A stretch of DNA of 64,000 nt from Podaxis mareebaensis. Lineage: Eukaryota > Basidiomycota > Agaricomycetes > Agaricales > Agaricaceae. A program made the position numbers and the translations under genes. Positions 10,718 to 22,607 of this stretch are shown here, piece after piece (positions within the stretch are counted from its first letter, which is position 1; each line of letters begins with the position of its first letter). The notes below the pieces were generated by a model. It made no database searches, was not told where the DNA came from, and worked only from the letters and a program-made list of their open reading frames with translations. Location of the stretch: the NCBI GenBank assembly GCA_018524725.1, contig JAEUWP010000262.1:124001-188000 (forward strand), read 5' to 3'.

Positions 10718-12985
10718 CGAAGGAAGGAGGCAAGAGCTGGGGAAAAGGAAACCAACCAGCTTTCCGCTGGCTTTGAATGATTTCAACCCGCGAGGCTGTG
10801 TTTCTTGGCAAGCGCCTCATTTTCCCACATGGCTCCCGCCTGCCCCCTCATTGCCCTCTGCCGTTGACACACACTCCCATCCCTCGTTGTATCACTTGCT
10901 CATTCTTGCAATTGCGAATACTGCAACCGACATTTTGGACGACGAAAGTACACTGGGCAAAAAAAAAAGTGATCAACCCCGGACACTTGTGAAGCCATAG
11001 AACGTGCGTGGTACACGCACCAATTTGGTTGATCAGGTTCCTGAGCATAATCGAATCTTCCTTTGAACATCTATCTACGCTCATCCACCAGAACGATCGC
11101 GTGCCACGGTTTCGGTTATTGCCCTCACGACGAACGTTGAATTACCGCCAAGACTTTGTCTCCTGCCTAGGGCGAATTATGACCAGTCGGTAGCTCCCTT
11201 TTTTCCACATAGACAGTCTCCTGTTCCTTTCCAAGTTTCCCGTCGTACAGCCTCGTTTGCGCATGCAGTCATTTTTCTGTCATCTCCCAAGACTTCCAAA
11301 CCCCGGATGCCTCAAGGCTCGGGCTTTGAGCATAAGGCTTAGGTGTGAACTGAACCAAACCAACCTCGACCGATTCGGAGATGAATGAATCTGAATAATC
11401 TTAACTGCGTTCACACGTGATGTATGACATGTATGATGTAACAAGTCCCCTCGTCCCTCCACACACACCAAGAAGTCCAAGTCACTCAATGATGTTAAAC
11501 ACCTGAATGCCTGTATACACACTCCTCGGCACTCCCACTCCCTGCTGATGCTAAAAGCGCAAGTTGTCGCCAATGCAAGCACAGCTTCGACCCTATTCGG
11601 AAGGAGCATTCCGACGAACCTCATTTGTTCCTCGTGCACTCACGAAAACTGGTATTCAAAAATAGCCACGGCAGACTGCGAGTAGTACCTCAGTTAGAAT
11701 GCTCCTTGAGAGTAGACATGAAAAGACTCATCGAGTCGTATAAGGATTCCGCCCTCATCAGGCACGCAGCCACCAAACAGCTCCATTACACATTGTCTTT
11801 GGCAACGGTTCTGCCGAACTACCACATATAAACAGTGTTTGCTGTGTTCCCCTGAGCCCTTCAACGGCCTTTTGGCTGAGATGCACCTCATTCCTGTGCA
11901 GGATCGGTGGTCTGTATTACTGACCCACTCCAAAGAGAATACGCAATCTCTTCATCTTATCAACAGCGCCAATCCAAATTCCGCCATCACGGGAAATTCG
12001 ATATCAGAATAACAGCAACCTCAACAGCAAGATGATATATGAACCCTGCCAATAAATTAAACACTCATACAGGTCATCCGTGACTTATTTTAACGGCAGC
12101 CCAACGCAACACGCATACGAGGCTCCTGCGGAAGCAGCGGTAGCTGTCTAATATACACTGGTCCGTGGTGTTGACCCTATTACGTTTGAAAACAAACCAT
12201 GCAGTGCCGCCCCGGGTCTGCACGAACCCGAACCAAGTGAATACCAATCTCTCTGCCACAACCAACCTCAGGGCGGTTAGTGATGGATTGAAGTACGTAC
12301 AACCGACACAAATACTCTTGTCGTTCCGTCATATAAGACGATCCGACTTTTTGCGTCAGGCCGCGCAAGTCATCGCTCCGAGGAACCCACATATGGAACC
12401 TCCTCACTGCTGACCTCATCAACCTCAGAGGAAGTCCCGACCCCTATTGCTATTCGCTTGCGCTTCCAGGACCCACCATACCAGACGGAGCGGCAGAGGC
12501 TCCGTTCATGTTTACCTGACAGGGTGCGGGATGCGTACGGCTTAGACCCCGACTTGTATTATCATTATACATGAGCTACATATAACATGGCACTACTAGT
12601 TTTTCATGGAAATACCACAAATCATTCGGTTGCCCTATCATTGACTAGTAATAGCGCGGCAGACCTCTCCAGCCGCCGCAGTTGCACACAGCTTATAACG
12701 TCTGACGTTGTCTCAACAAATTATTTTCGCATCAATGCCTGACAACAGGGCAATGTGACCTTGGAATAAATTTAATCGGCGGTGCATTACGAATGCTCGG
12801 GCATGCCAAAGCGGTTGCTGTGACGAAGTCCCGGCCGTAGGAACCTCAGTTTCGTGCAGTGCAATGCCGTGGAGGAAGTACTAGTCAAAGCCTACACAAA
12901 TCTGATTCTTGGTATATAACATCGAGCAAAGTGAATGAGCTTCAAAACCGTGTAACATATATATACACACAGGTCACCAAAAAGC
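10718..12985. other. Gene-poor stretch upstream of the Ca2+-ATPase
   Basis: About 2.3 kb. The first part must hold the ATPase promoter and leader. The longest open frames (for example 11280-11639, minus) show no family features, no coherent splice structure and no repeats. No transposon ends or terminal repeats were seen. Confidence 0.45.
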
Positions 12986-12990
12986 AAAAA
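12986..12990 (-). terminator. Pol III terminator of tRNA-Arg
   Basis: A5 on the plus strand, so T5 in the direction of tRNA transcription, a few bases past its 3' end. Confidence 0.75.
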
Positions 12991-12996
12991 TAATTG

Positions 12997-13093
12997 CGAC
13001 GAACCTGGGACTCGAACCCAGAAATCTCCAGCTCGTTGCGAGTTGTATTGATCGCACCGGAAACTGGCGCGTTAACCATTACGCCAGTCCGCC
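12997..13093 (-). tRNA. tRNA-Arg(CCG) with 23-nt intron
   Basis: On the minus strand the acceptor stem GGCGGAC pairs with GTTCGTC (two G-U pairs), the D arm holds GCG/CGC around TAATGGTTAA, the anticodon stem CCAGT pairs with GCTGG, and the T arm is CTGGGTTCGAGTCCCAG. The loop begins TTCCGG, giving anticodon CCG, followed by a 23-nt intron. The mature length is 74 nt. It reads the CGG Arg codon. Confidence 0.93.
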
Positions 13094-13251
13094 TCGATTC
13101 ACAAATATGGAACTGATATATATAGTAGTGTAGCAGCTTGGGCTCGAGGTGGTGTGAGCCGTCCCTTCTGGCCTTCCTACTTTTCTTCCATGGAACACCT
13201 CTCCACAGTGACAGGCTCCTTCCTGTAAAGGTTTGACAGAAAGGCTATGCA

Positions 13252-13575
13252 TTAGATCCGAGCTTTGAAAATTGCGCAGTCGTCCAGTGTGATTCTGCGC
13301 TTCGAAATCGAAAAAAGGGACACTGGTACCAACATAGATGCCCCTATCTTGCACCGCCGAGTTTTTACTGGACTTACATCCTGCAGGTAGAATGTATCCT
13401 CGGGGAAAAATGTACTGCCCGTGAGTCGTCGTACGAGCCGTCTTCTAAGTTTTCCGCCGGACCTCTTGGGAGCGAAGTCTATCACTGCCTCTTTCGCAAA
13501 TGGGCTGTCCGGTCCGATAGAGCGAGGGGAAATTCTAACTAAGTACACAATGAAAAGCAGAAATACCATTTCCAT
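13252..13575 (-). CDS. Possible small hydrophobic-start protein, two exons
   Basis: Weakly supported. Exon 1 (13575-13378) opens with MEMVFLLFIVYLVR, a likely signal anchor, followed by a basic KRSGGKLRRRLVRR segment and FFPEDTFYLQD. A GTAAGT donor follows. With the acceptor before 13299 the second exon adds RRITLDDCAIFKARI and a stop, giving 81 residues with frame kept. I do not recognise the family. The hydrophobic start and the consensus donor argue for a gene; the short length and lack of known relatives argue against. Confidence 0.25.
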   Translation of the reverse strand: MEMVFLLFIVYLVRISPRSIGPDSPFAKEAVIDFAPKRSGGKLRRRLVRRLTGSTFFPEDTFYLQDVSPVKTRRCKIGASMLVPVSLFSISKRRITLDDCAIFKARI

Positions 13576-15036
13576 GACTTGATTGTCCTTTTCTCTATTA
13601 TTTTTGTGGCAATCGGGTCCGTTCCCGTATTCTCAACCACGCTTTGCGTAGACACGCGACTAATTAGCTCTTGATGCGCCACCCCAAGGCTGTGTATGTC
13701 CATGCGGGTTACTCAGCGCGCTATGTCCAAGCTTAGCTCGCTAATGAGCGGTTGAAGAGGTCCGACTAAACGCCTCCATAGTGACAAAAAGAAGCGGAAT
13801 CTCTGTTTTTGTCCATTTATCTGCTTCCATGCCATGACTTGGACTTTGTTGTAAGAGCATGCCAAGCTTCTTTGCTAGAATGCTGGCAGTTAGTTACGGA
13901 GGCGGGTACCCACGCCATAGGCTTGCCTGCACAGAAACCAACGTGTCTTGGACCGTACAACGACTGATGGACCAGTTCGTTCAGTTGTCCCTCCTTTTGG
14001 TTTGGATCCTCTCAGCGGCATTTTGGTGCTTTTTTCGCACACTCTATAATACAAGAACCACTTGCTGTAGGTACCGGGAGCCAGAGCCCCAAACGTCACC
14101 GTATTCTTCAAATGAGAGTTTCAGTGTTGAGCACTGCACGAGGGAACCCATGCACAATACAGCTGAGCACCACAGCACTTCGTGGATATGACTGAATACA
14201 GCGGGCTTGGCTTTCGACCCTCAGGCAGGAAGACACATGTTGCAATCAAGAAACCGCGCTGCAGCTTCAAGGTTCCCTCAAGTCAACGTGGAGTGGATAG
14301 CCCGTATATGAAGAACTAGGATAGAAGTCTAGGGCACTTAATTGCGCCCTTGCTTCACGGAGAAAACTGGATCGCCGCGTGCTACAACATCTAGAGCATC
14401 TCCCTCTTCATTATGCCAAGACGGGATAACCTGCTGCGCTGAGGCTATGCCTGTCAAAAGAAACGAACGATACCAAACTGTCTTCGCGACTTTTGGGCCC
14501 CTGAGATGCTGATACCAAGCGACTGGGACGGGCTACTGGTCTTCACATGCCAGGCCTCGGAAAAATCATGAGAATTGGGGGGTCGTAGCACTTCCACGAC
14601 CGTCGGCCGTACCTATTTGTTTAGTCTTGGCAGTGCAGGACTTGTACTACGACGTTCATGAATACTTATCCCACCTAGGGTTGGCAAGCGCCGGGAGGCG
14701 TCTTCCATTGGTCTATCAATAAATCCCATCAACCTACACTACAGATCATCCCTGGCTCTTATAATAGTACTATTCTAACAGCTTATCAGTAGCAAGCGCC
14801 TGAATATTTCTTGATTTGACGCCCACTGATTGGCCCTGCAGGATTGCAAGGATACAAAGTACAAGCTCATCTACGATACAAATCAACCGAATATTGTCTC
14901 TATTTTTACAACACTGACTTGTATCTCCTTGGGTGCAAGGCGCAACAAGACTACAGCATAACACAAGAGCAGAAACCGAAAAGCAAACACAATAAGCTTA
15001 AGTCTAAGTAGCAAGGTGATGGAACATAGTGGAGAA
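13576..15036. other. Gene-poor stretch downstream of TPS1
   Basis: About 1.5 kb. An open frame at 13859-14191 (+) includes a hydrophobic run (VQLSLLLVWILSAAFWCFF) but has no recognisable domain. Otherwise nothing is supported; the last part is probably the TPS1 3' UTR. Confidence 0.4.
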
Positions 15037-16833
15037 TCAAGCCGAAACAGCAACTTGAACAGGGCTCTGGACAGGTGTTTCTGTACCGACTTGATCGCCT
15101 TTGTCCACACTTCCAGCATCAAGACGGCTCATCTCCCTAATGAAGCTGCTGCCCCAAAATGCAGCAGTATATTTGTTCACGTATTTGAACAACTTGCGGT
15201 GATTCTCTATCCTCGTAGCAGCGTCCATGGTCACAGCCTCGTGAATAGCATCAGCAACTTGTTGTGAGTCCCAAGGGTTAACAACAATTGACCCATTGAG
15301 ACTCTGGGCTGCGCCGGCGAACTCGGAGAGGATCATAACTCCTTGACGCGCTTGTTGGCATGCGATGTACTCGTAAGACACCTGTGCAACAAGGTTACAC
15401 GCGCGTTGACAACGGACTGCGATGGAACGTACCAGGTTCATGCCGTCTCTGGTACTGGAGACCAGGCACACATCGCTCACAGCATAGAGAGCGCATAGCT
15501 CATCAAACGGCAGACTCTTGTGCATAAAATGGATCGGCATGAACTCGACAGTGCCAAATCGACCGTTGATTCTACCGACGAGTTCGTTTACTGTAGATCG
15601 CAAATTTTGATATTCTTCCACGTCCTGACGCGACGGCACCGCAAGTTGTACGAGCACGACCTAAGTCCAATAAGTAAGGGTTGTGAGTAATATTCAATGA
15701 CTCGAGAGCGATACTGACCTTGCCAATCCATTCGGGGTGCTGTGTAAGGAACAATTCCATTGCATGTAGTTTCTGGGGGACGCCTTTGATGTAGTCCAAA
15801 CGATCCACCCCGACGATGAGTTTGACTCCACCGAATCGCTGCTCTAGTTGATTGATACGATCTTTAACAGATTGCTTTTGCAAGTTCTACGGCATCTCGT
15901 GGTTAGGATTCAGTATTATTAACGGACTCACGGACTCACATCAATGAAGGAGCTGGGCTCGATTCCAATAGGGAACGTTCCAACATGAGCCAGCCGACCT
16001 TCGAATTCTACACCATTCGGCATGGTCGGCAAGCCAAGGATGCGTGTGCAAGACGAAAGGAAATGACGCGCGTAGTCGTAGGTGTGGAAACCGATGAGAT
16101 CACAGTAAAGGACTCCATATAGAATCTCTCGTCGCACAGGCAGGATCCTGCAACTCGAACTATGAGACAAGTCATGGCGTTCGTGAGAGGGAACACACCT
16201 GTAGATCTCACTACTGGGAAATGGAGTATGGAGGAAGAAACCGATCTTGATGCCGGGAATGCTGGTTGCAGTGGGTGATCCAAACTCTTCGCCCTCGATT
16301 CCTTCTGTAATTTGGGACAGTTGCTCCTGGGTGAACTCTCCAACGTTGCTACCATCAATGAGTCCTCGCAGGAGCATGGGCAAAAGCATAAGGTGGTAGT
16401 CCTGGACCCAAACCATTGCTCCGGGTGTGACTTGCTGTCGGACCGCTTCCGCGAACTGCATGTTGGCTTGCCTATATGCCAACCAGTTGGCCTCGTCGAA
16501 ATTCATCTCGCCGGGATGATAGTGGAAAAGAGGCCATAGTATTGAGTTTGAGAAACCGTTATAGTGGCGATCGGCGACATCATCGTCGAGATATACGGCA
16601 TGACAAGAGTATTCTTCCATCAAGCGCTTGTCGACGTGGGGGCGGTCTTTGGGTGGAATGAAGAATCCGGGCCAACCAATCCATGTGAAGTTCAGAGACT
16701 TCTTGAAACCGGAGAGGGCAGAGACCAGTCCTCCCGAGGACATTTTGAAATGGTACTCGCCATTGGCGTCTTTGGTGATAGTGATGGGGAGGCGGTTGGA
16801 AACAACGATGAGGTGGCCGGTAGACTTGTCCAT
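15037..16833 (-). CDS. tps1: Alpha,alpha-trehalose-phosphate synthase (UDP-forming), TPS1
   Basis: GT20 glycosyltransferase making trehalose-6-phosphate from UDP-glucose and glucose-6-phosphate, the first step of trehalose synthesis. The start MDKSTGHLIVVSNRLPIT is the canonical family N-terminus. Then come SSGGLVSALSG, WIGWPG, WPLFHYHPGEMNFDE, VWVQDYHLMLLP, GFFLHTPFPSSEIYR, DLIGFHTYDYARHF, IGVDRLDYIKG-like VGVDRLDYIKG, and the C-terminal VSSTRDGMNLV, QGVMILSEFAGAAQSL and NPWDSQQVADAI. Several introns interrupt it. No phosphatase (TPS2) domain follows, so this is the stand-alone synthase. Neighbours are unrelated. The 5' region contains several CCCCT/AGGGG elements, compatible with stress control (inference). 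Confidence 0.96.
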
Positions 16834-17390
16834 GATAAGCGACGGATGATGGTGGGGATGAACAAGGCGAAGAGTGAAGTCGGAAAGAAGTGAGGGTTAT
16901 ATAGGAACGAGTGAGAATCAATGAGTCTTTGAGTATCAAGCGAAAGGGGGCCAAAACCGAAGGCGCGATTCCAGATTGGGAAAGATAATCGGATCGTGTC
17001 CTGGGTGACGAGGAACGTTTGATCTGCACCGGAGAATTAAGATTATTCGCTTGATTACTGGGTCCGTGTGCAGCTGTGTGCATTCGCCACCATGCACTGG
17101 CTATTTGTATTGGCGTTTGAATGCATTGTTAGCTAGATTTTTCGTCATTGACACCCCTGTGGGACAACTTGGACCCAACCGCTCCCCTACTCCTGCGTCA
17201 TAAGCACTGAATTGATCTCTAAATCTCTCCCCTGCTTGTTCCGGAATCGGAAGCTCCGATCCGATGATACCCCGGTTTCCTGCTTGGTTCTCTTGTGTGG
17301 CACAAATGATCACTATTTGTCGATTGTGTAGTCATACAGAACGTCACTACAAGGCATATGGAACACCAGACAACTATTAGCGTATACTTT
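16834..17390 (-). promoter_or_regulatory. TPS1 5' region with TATA-like and STRE-like elements
   Basis: This 557-base gap lies between the TPS1 start and the 3' end of the P0 gene, so it mainly serves TPS1. A TATATAA-like box lies at 16896-16903, about 63 bases before the start. STRE cores (AGGGG or CCCCT) were seen at 16945-16949, 17154-17158, 17184-17188 and 17229-17233. Whether they are used is not shown by the sequence. Confidence 0.4.
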
Positions 17391-18490
17391 TTAATCGAAG
17401 AGACCGAAGCCCTGCGCAGGAACATGCATCAATGATGGATCGGAGGTGACATCACAGGAAAACTTACCATGTCATCATCGGACTCCTCCTTCTCTTCCTC
17501 CTTCTCCTCAGCCTTGGGAGCTTCAGCAGCGGCGGCAGGGGCAGCAGCAGCAGGAGCGGCAGCCGCAAATGCTTCAGGGTTAGCAAGATACTCCTTGACC
17601 TATAACAAACCATGAGACGGTGTACTTGTTAGATATGGTACAACCAGTTCATTACCTTTTCGGAGCCCTCGAAGGTGTAATCCGTGGCCAAAGAAATTGC
17701 GAGGACGTTCTTGTATGCGTTGACGAGGGAGTGGGTAACGGAGACGATGGTAGGGTAGTTGAGAGCAAGGGAGATAGCGGCAATGGTCTTGATTCCAGTA
17801 AGGAAACGACCGACAAGTTCTTCTTCGCTAATGTCAAGAACATCGGGCGAGAAGGTGTTACCCGACTCGTAGATCTGAATGACAGTCATACCGTAGGTGA
17901 ACGGCGAGATGTTCAACATGTTAAGGAGAGTGGCTTCGGATGGTCCAACACGTGTGCCAGCAGTAACAACCTTGACATCGGACACGATTTCAATAGTACC
18001 ACGGGCAATCTTAGTGGGGATACCGAGCGCCTGGAAGAAGGAGGTCTTTCCGGGTTCCATGCCGGTATTACCAGCAGGAACGGTGACATCCTTGGGAGCG
18101 TAGGCACCGGCACGAGCGGGTGCAGCAACCTTGTTTGCCACAATAATGTCACGGATTTCCTTGAGATCTCCACTGGTAAAGACGAAGCCGATGTTACCCT
18201 TGACGTGGGGGAGGAGACGCTCATACTGGGGGGATTCAGGGAGGATAGTGCGAAGGGCACGGCGGACCATGGTGTTTTTGCCCATCAAGACGACACCTTT
18301 GCCACGGAGGGCGACACGAATTTGGTGCATCTGGTTAGAGCCAACGTTGTCAACATTGACAATGAAGATGGAGGCTAAACATCGATTATTTCTCAGTCGA
18401 AAGACGATTAAGGGGTGCCTCACGGTAGGTGTTGAGAAGCTCCTTAAGCTTCTCGAAATAAAGCTCCTTGTCAGCACGAGAGGCACCCAT
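17391..18490 (-). CDS. rpp0: 60S acidic ribosomal protein P0 (uL10)
   Basis: Base of the ribosomal stalk, which binds 25S rRNA and the P1/P2 dimers. The first exon encodes [19 protein letters not shown]; the phase-1 junction then gives [20 protein letters not shown]. The core shows [75 protein letters not shown] and SPFTYGMTV. The C-terminal hinge is Ala-rich, then acidic, and a last intron splits the invariant tail SDDDM/GFGLFD. Complete. It is divergent from the helical-repeat gene to its right. Confidence 0.97.
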
Positions 18491-19071
18491 TTCTTTTGGA
18501 TATCTGTCGAGGCGATGAGATCCTATTGTCAACCTGAATGAAAAGCCTCACAGATTGACGGTAATAGATCGTGAATTCAAGTTGACCTCCCTATTGACCT
18601 CTGCGCCTGAGACTCATTTAGTCTATCCGTTTGTGTTGCTTGAGAGATTTGAACGTACCAGGTAGTGCCAATGGATTTTTCAAGGCAACTTGTGTCGAGG
18701 ATGATTGGCAAGTGTCGGTCAATAGATTTTGTGTGTATTGACCCTGGGAAAATACGAGTAAGGTTAGGACTCCGCTTCGGCATCAACCGGAATTTGAGAC
18801 TGCTTGGCAAGGCCTCCTCGTCGCGGCGAACAGGGCTAGTGAGCTGGCGAGCATTTTCTGCCTTTCCACTATCCCGCAAAGTCTAGTAACTGGTCCTAGG
18901 CACGACATATTCCCGCACTGCCCGTCTTCAGCGCCGGCGGAGCCGGGACATTTTCAACGACATCCGCCAAGCTGTGACGCGTGGTGTTCGGCCGTGAAAT
19001 TGTCCGACATTACCCTCCATGCAATGGAATGTTGCGATGTTGCCAACTAACTCTTCGTTTTCGCATTAACT
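18491..19071. promoter_or_regulatory. Bidirectional promoter region between P0 and the helical-repeat gene
   Basis: 581 bases separate the two divergent start codons. No clear TATA box or known ribosomal-protein element could be named by eye, and no further gene is seen. Confidence 0.4.
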
Positions 19072-22000
19072 ATGGCACAAAGAACGTTTTTATTCCGCGG
19101 TATGTTCTTCTTTGTTAGCCGAAATTGAGATATTAACCAATGTTTTCAGGTTTTCACTAGATGTGACGACGCGACGTGTATCTTATGCTACCAAGCTTAA
19201 TCTACGAGATGAATCGCCAAAACGCGCCGAACCTCCAAATAATAATGGAAGAACCGGCAGTGGTTCAATGGTCCGTGCCCAGGCTGTGTATCTCAACACC
19301 CATGACCTTGTTCATATAACGTCCGCGGAACCGCTCGGTTTGGATAATGGGCTCCCTTTATCTCTCGACCCGAGGTCCACTAGAATCAGTGGGGCATGGT
19401 CCTTGAAAGGCTGTGTCGACCATCTACTCGCGCTAGAAGAGAACTCTCCGCAACTAAAGCTGCTTGCGCTCAACTATTCCTTCACCTCAACACCTTCATC
19501 ATGCACCAGCCTAATTCTCGGCTCCTCTGCGACCTTTCCCAGGACAGTCAAATATATGCGGCATCACATACAATACGCTTCCATGACCACAGGCACCGCC
19601 TCACCTGAAGATCCACCCGCAGCCCCAGTGGTACCCACTCCTTGCACCGCTCTTGCTAACGCCGTTGAGTTGGTCCAAGATTTGTTTAATGATGTCCCCG
19701 TTTCTCCCCAACAATTGGATGCCACCGTTTTGGTGTCGATATTCCACGAGTTTGGTTCAGACCTACTGCGCAGACTAGGTGCGAAGTACAGGGGTGAACT
19801 ACTTTGTTTATTCGGATCCATTTCCGATGATAAAAATGCGCATCAGTATCACAGCAGATACAAGAACCGGATTCGGGGCATTTCTCGGGGGAAAACGCAT
19901 TGGGAGGAGGTGATTCAGGTTGCGAGGGAGATGGAGGAACTAGGTCAAGTGTTTGGGGGGAGGGAGAGTTACTGGTCGATGAGGGCGTACCTAGAGCGCT
20001 TAAAATCGACAGACTGTGTGGGTGCGTGCGATGCTTTGAGGTTTGTTATCACTTCTGACACTCAAACTAGCGTCGCAGAAGATGGCCAAGCTTTATTTCT
20101 CGCGTATCCCCAGTCAGGCGCAACATGCTTCATCTGTTCTCCTCCCTTACCTCGACGTATTCCTCCACCTTCCCTCGACTCCAGGTTTCGGCGATGCACT
20201 GGATATTCTTTGCTCCATTATCACAAAGCAGAGTAATCCCCAGCGAAATCTTATCCATCTCTTCTGGAAGGTCATTTCAACGAGTGGCACTGCCCTTCCT
20301 TCTTCTTACAAGTCGAGCATTCTTGATACGTTGTTATCCCGGATCTCTCACTTTAGGGGCACATTGCCAGGTGTCGTTTCCGCCAACGTTAGCGACCTTG
20401 TCATGGCCTTTGCGGCAGCATTTTTTCCTTGCTATCGGAAATCGGATTTACCCGCCCCTGTTTCATCGTGGGTCGTGGATTGTGTTCGCACAAGTCTTGC
20501 AGAAGGAATCCCCATGGACGAACGTTTCAGCAACCTTGTTCTTCTCTCCATGTTTCTTCTGCCGCAGGAACATCCCACTTCACTAGTGCTCGAAAAAGCT
20601 TCTAGTAGTCTCGAGTGGAGGACACTAATTGGCTTAGCTATTCTGGAGAAGTCCCTTTCCAGTCAGACGGTAGCATCTCCTTTCCGGGCTGGAGAAGTTC
20701 AGGATATCGGACGTTCTTTGTGGCATTTGTGGAGGAATTGCGCTGTAGTGGACAGGCCCAGGGAGATCAATCGTGCGGTTGCGATTGCTTTTCTCCAAAT
20801 TGCTGTTAAGATCAGGGATGATATTCTGTTGGAAGGGTGTATGGAATACATTTCATCATACCAGTTGTGGGTCGCTCCTGAAGGTAGTGAATCTGAAACT
20901 GGGCAGGTGGAGCGGCTTTTCTGTGCATTTGCTGGAGGTCTGTTCGTCCGCAGAGTCCAGACTTATATGAAACTGTTACCTATGCTAGGAGCTTCATCAC
21001 ACAGTTCTCTTCAAAGAACTCGGTATCTCCGGAGCGTCTTTGAGCACTTGGCGCAACGCGATGTTGAACTCGCTCATCAATTCTATCTCGACTGCCTCTC
21101 TCGTGACATCCCAGTCTCGCCGGATGCCTCATTTCCTGTGGTTCAACACCTCGCCTTCCAACAGAAATGGGCAAACGTTATCCCATTCCTTCAAAACCAC
21201 CGACTTAAAGGGCCTCAAATAGAGCAAGTCCTGGACACAGTTCTGTCTGTTTTTCGAGACACCAGGCAAGAATCCACTGTCCCCGTGCTTGCGGAAGCTG
21301 TTGGGGATGCACTATGGCGATTTTACTCCGCCACTCTTATTCCTGATCGGCTCAAGTACCCGATTCGATTCTTCCTCCCCATCATGGTATCTTCGCATCG
21401 ACCCCAGCAAGCAGTTCAATTACTTGGGGCTCTCGCGCGCAATAATCCCATAATGTTCACCCCACGCTACTTTCTACGCATCATCAATAAACTCTTGCAT
21501 CATCGTCAACATGCTCTAGTCGTCAAGGTGTTCGAGCTAGCATCTACTTCATTCCGGGAGAAACCTCGTGCAGTTGATGATCTGCGCCGAAAGACCATTC
21601 GTGGCTTGATGCGCGCTGGAGCTCTCAAGCTTGCATCTCGCCTTGAGTCCGCTGGACCACATAGGCCACCCCGAACTCCACGCGATCAGTTATTAGATCG
21701 GATACTGCGACGCCCATCTCAGTCGCGCAAATGGGCGTTGTTGCGATTGGTCTCTACTATGACAGTCCCTCCTGTTCGTGGCTCGGCGATCCTGTCCGCT
21801 GTCCAGATCTTGGTACGGAATCGATGCTTGGCTTTGGCGAGGCTGTTGATCAAGCAGTCTGCCTCAGGCCTTACTGGTGAGGATTTGACTGCAATCGGCA
21901 ATGTCTACCTCCATGGTCCTCTTCGCCACTGGAACATGCGAAATGGGCGGCTCATACGTCATGTTCTACGCACAAAGGATTTCCTTGTGCAACAGTATGG

Positions 22001-22445
22001 TTTTGTGCCCGACCGTGTGACCGTCAACATTGTCATTAAAGCCATGCTTCGCTGGAGAACATTTATGGATTCACGAATGGTCTGTTCCCTCTTTGATCAT
22101 CTTATTCGAAGTGGATACCCTGCCACTGAACAATGGCACACTGCTAATGGCGTACCTTTCGGAACTCCATCTGGTGCAATAACATTGGATTTGTCCAATG
22201 TCCGTTCAAACATGTCGTTCAAGCGGCATGTCCGACCACTTTACAAGATGTTCATCAAGGAGATGTTTCTCAGGAAGGACCCGCGTGCAGCTCGTAGGAT
22301 TATTGGAATTTTGAAGGAGCAAGAGGTGTTGGCAATGAGGCAGAAGGAGCACAGGGAACAAGCACGTCGAGCTGGGATCATCAAAAAGCAGCGAAAACGC
22401 GTGTTGGCAAGGAGTAAGAGTGGCGGTGGGGAACTGGGTGAATGA
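19072..22445 (+). CDS. Large mitochondrial-type helical-repeat (PPR-like) protein
   Basis: Exons 19072-19099, 19161-20021 and 20071-22445 give 1087 residues, with all junctions in frame. The N-terminus MAQRTFLFRDVTTRRVSYA is basic and hydroxylated without acidic residues in its first nine positions, as in a mitochondrial presequence. The rest is almost wholly alpha-helical in character. Near the C-terminus DRVTVNIVIKAMLRW..MVCSLFDHLIRSGY has the helix-turn-helix rhythm of pentatricopeptide units. The tail is strongly basic (KEHREQARRAGIIKKQRKR), suggesting RNA binding. A mitochondrial RNA-processing or translation role fits (inference). The family could not be named with certainty. Confidence 0.8.
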
Positions 22446-22607
22446 GTTTCATGTATCATGTTATTAGACCTGGGTGTAGGCAGCGGAATAGATTGTGGTC
22501 GGGGATTTGGTATTGATTGAGCGAGCGTAGTGGATCGGATGCGGTGACGTTAGCTTAGTCAGCAAGTTTTGTTGCATTCAAACATGTTGCACGTATTCTA
22601 GAGTCAA

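Noticed and set aside
12997..13354. 91-codon minus-strand frame ending in the tRNA-Arg gene
   Set aside because: Its last part is the tRNA sequence itself; a shorter second exon fits the neighbouring small open frame better.
17620..18378. 252-codon plus-strand open frame
   Set aside because: Antisense shadow of ribosomal protein P0, whose codon bias keeps the opposite strand free of stops.
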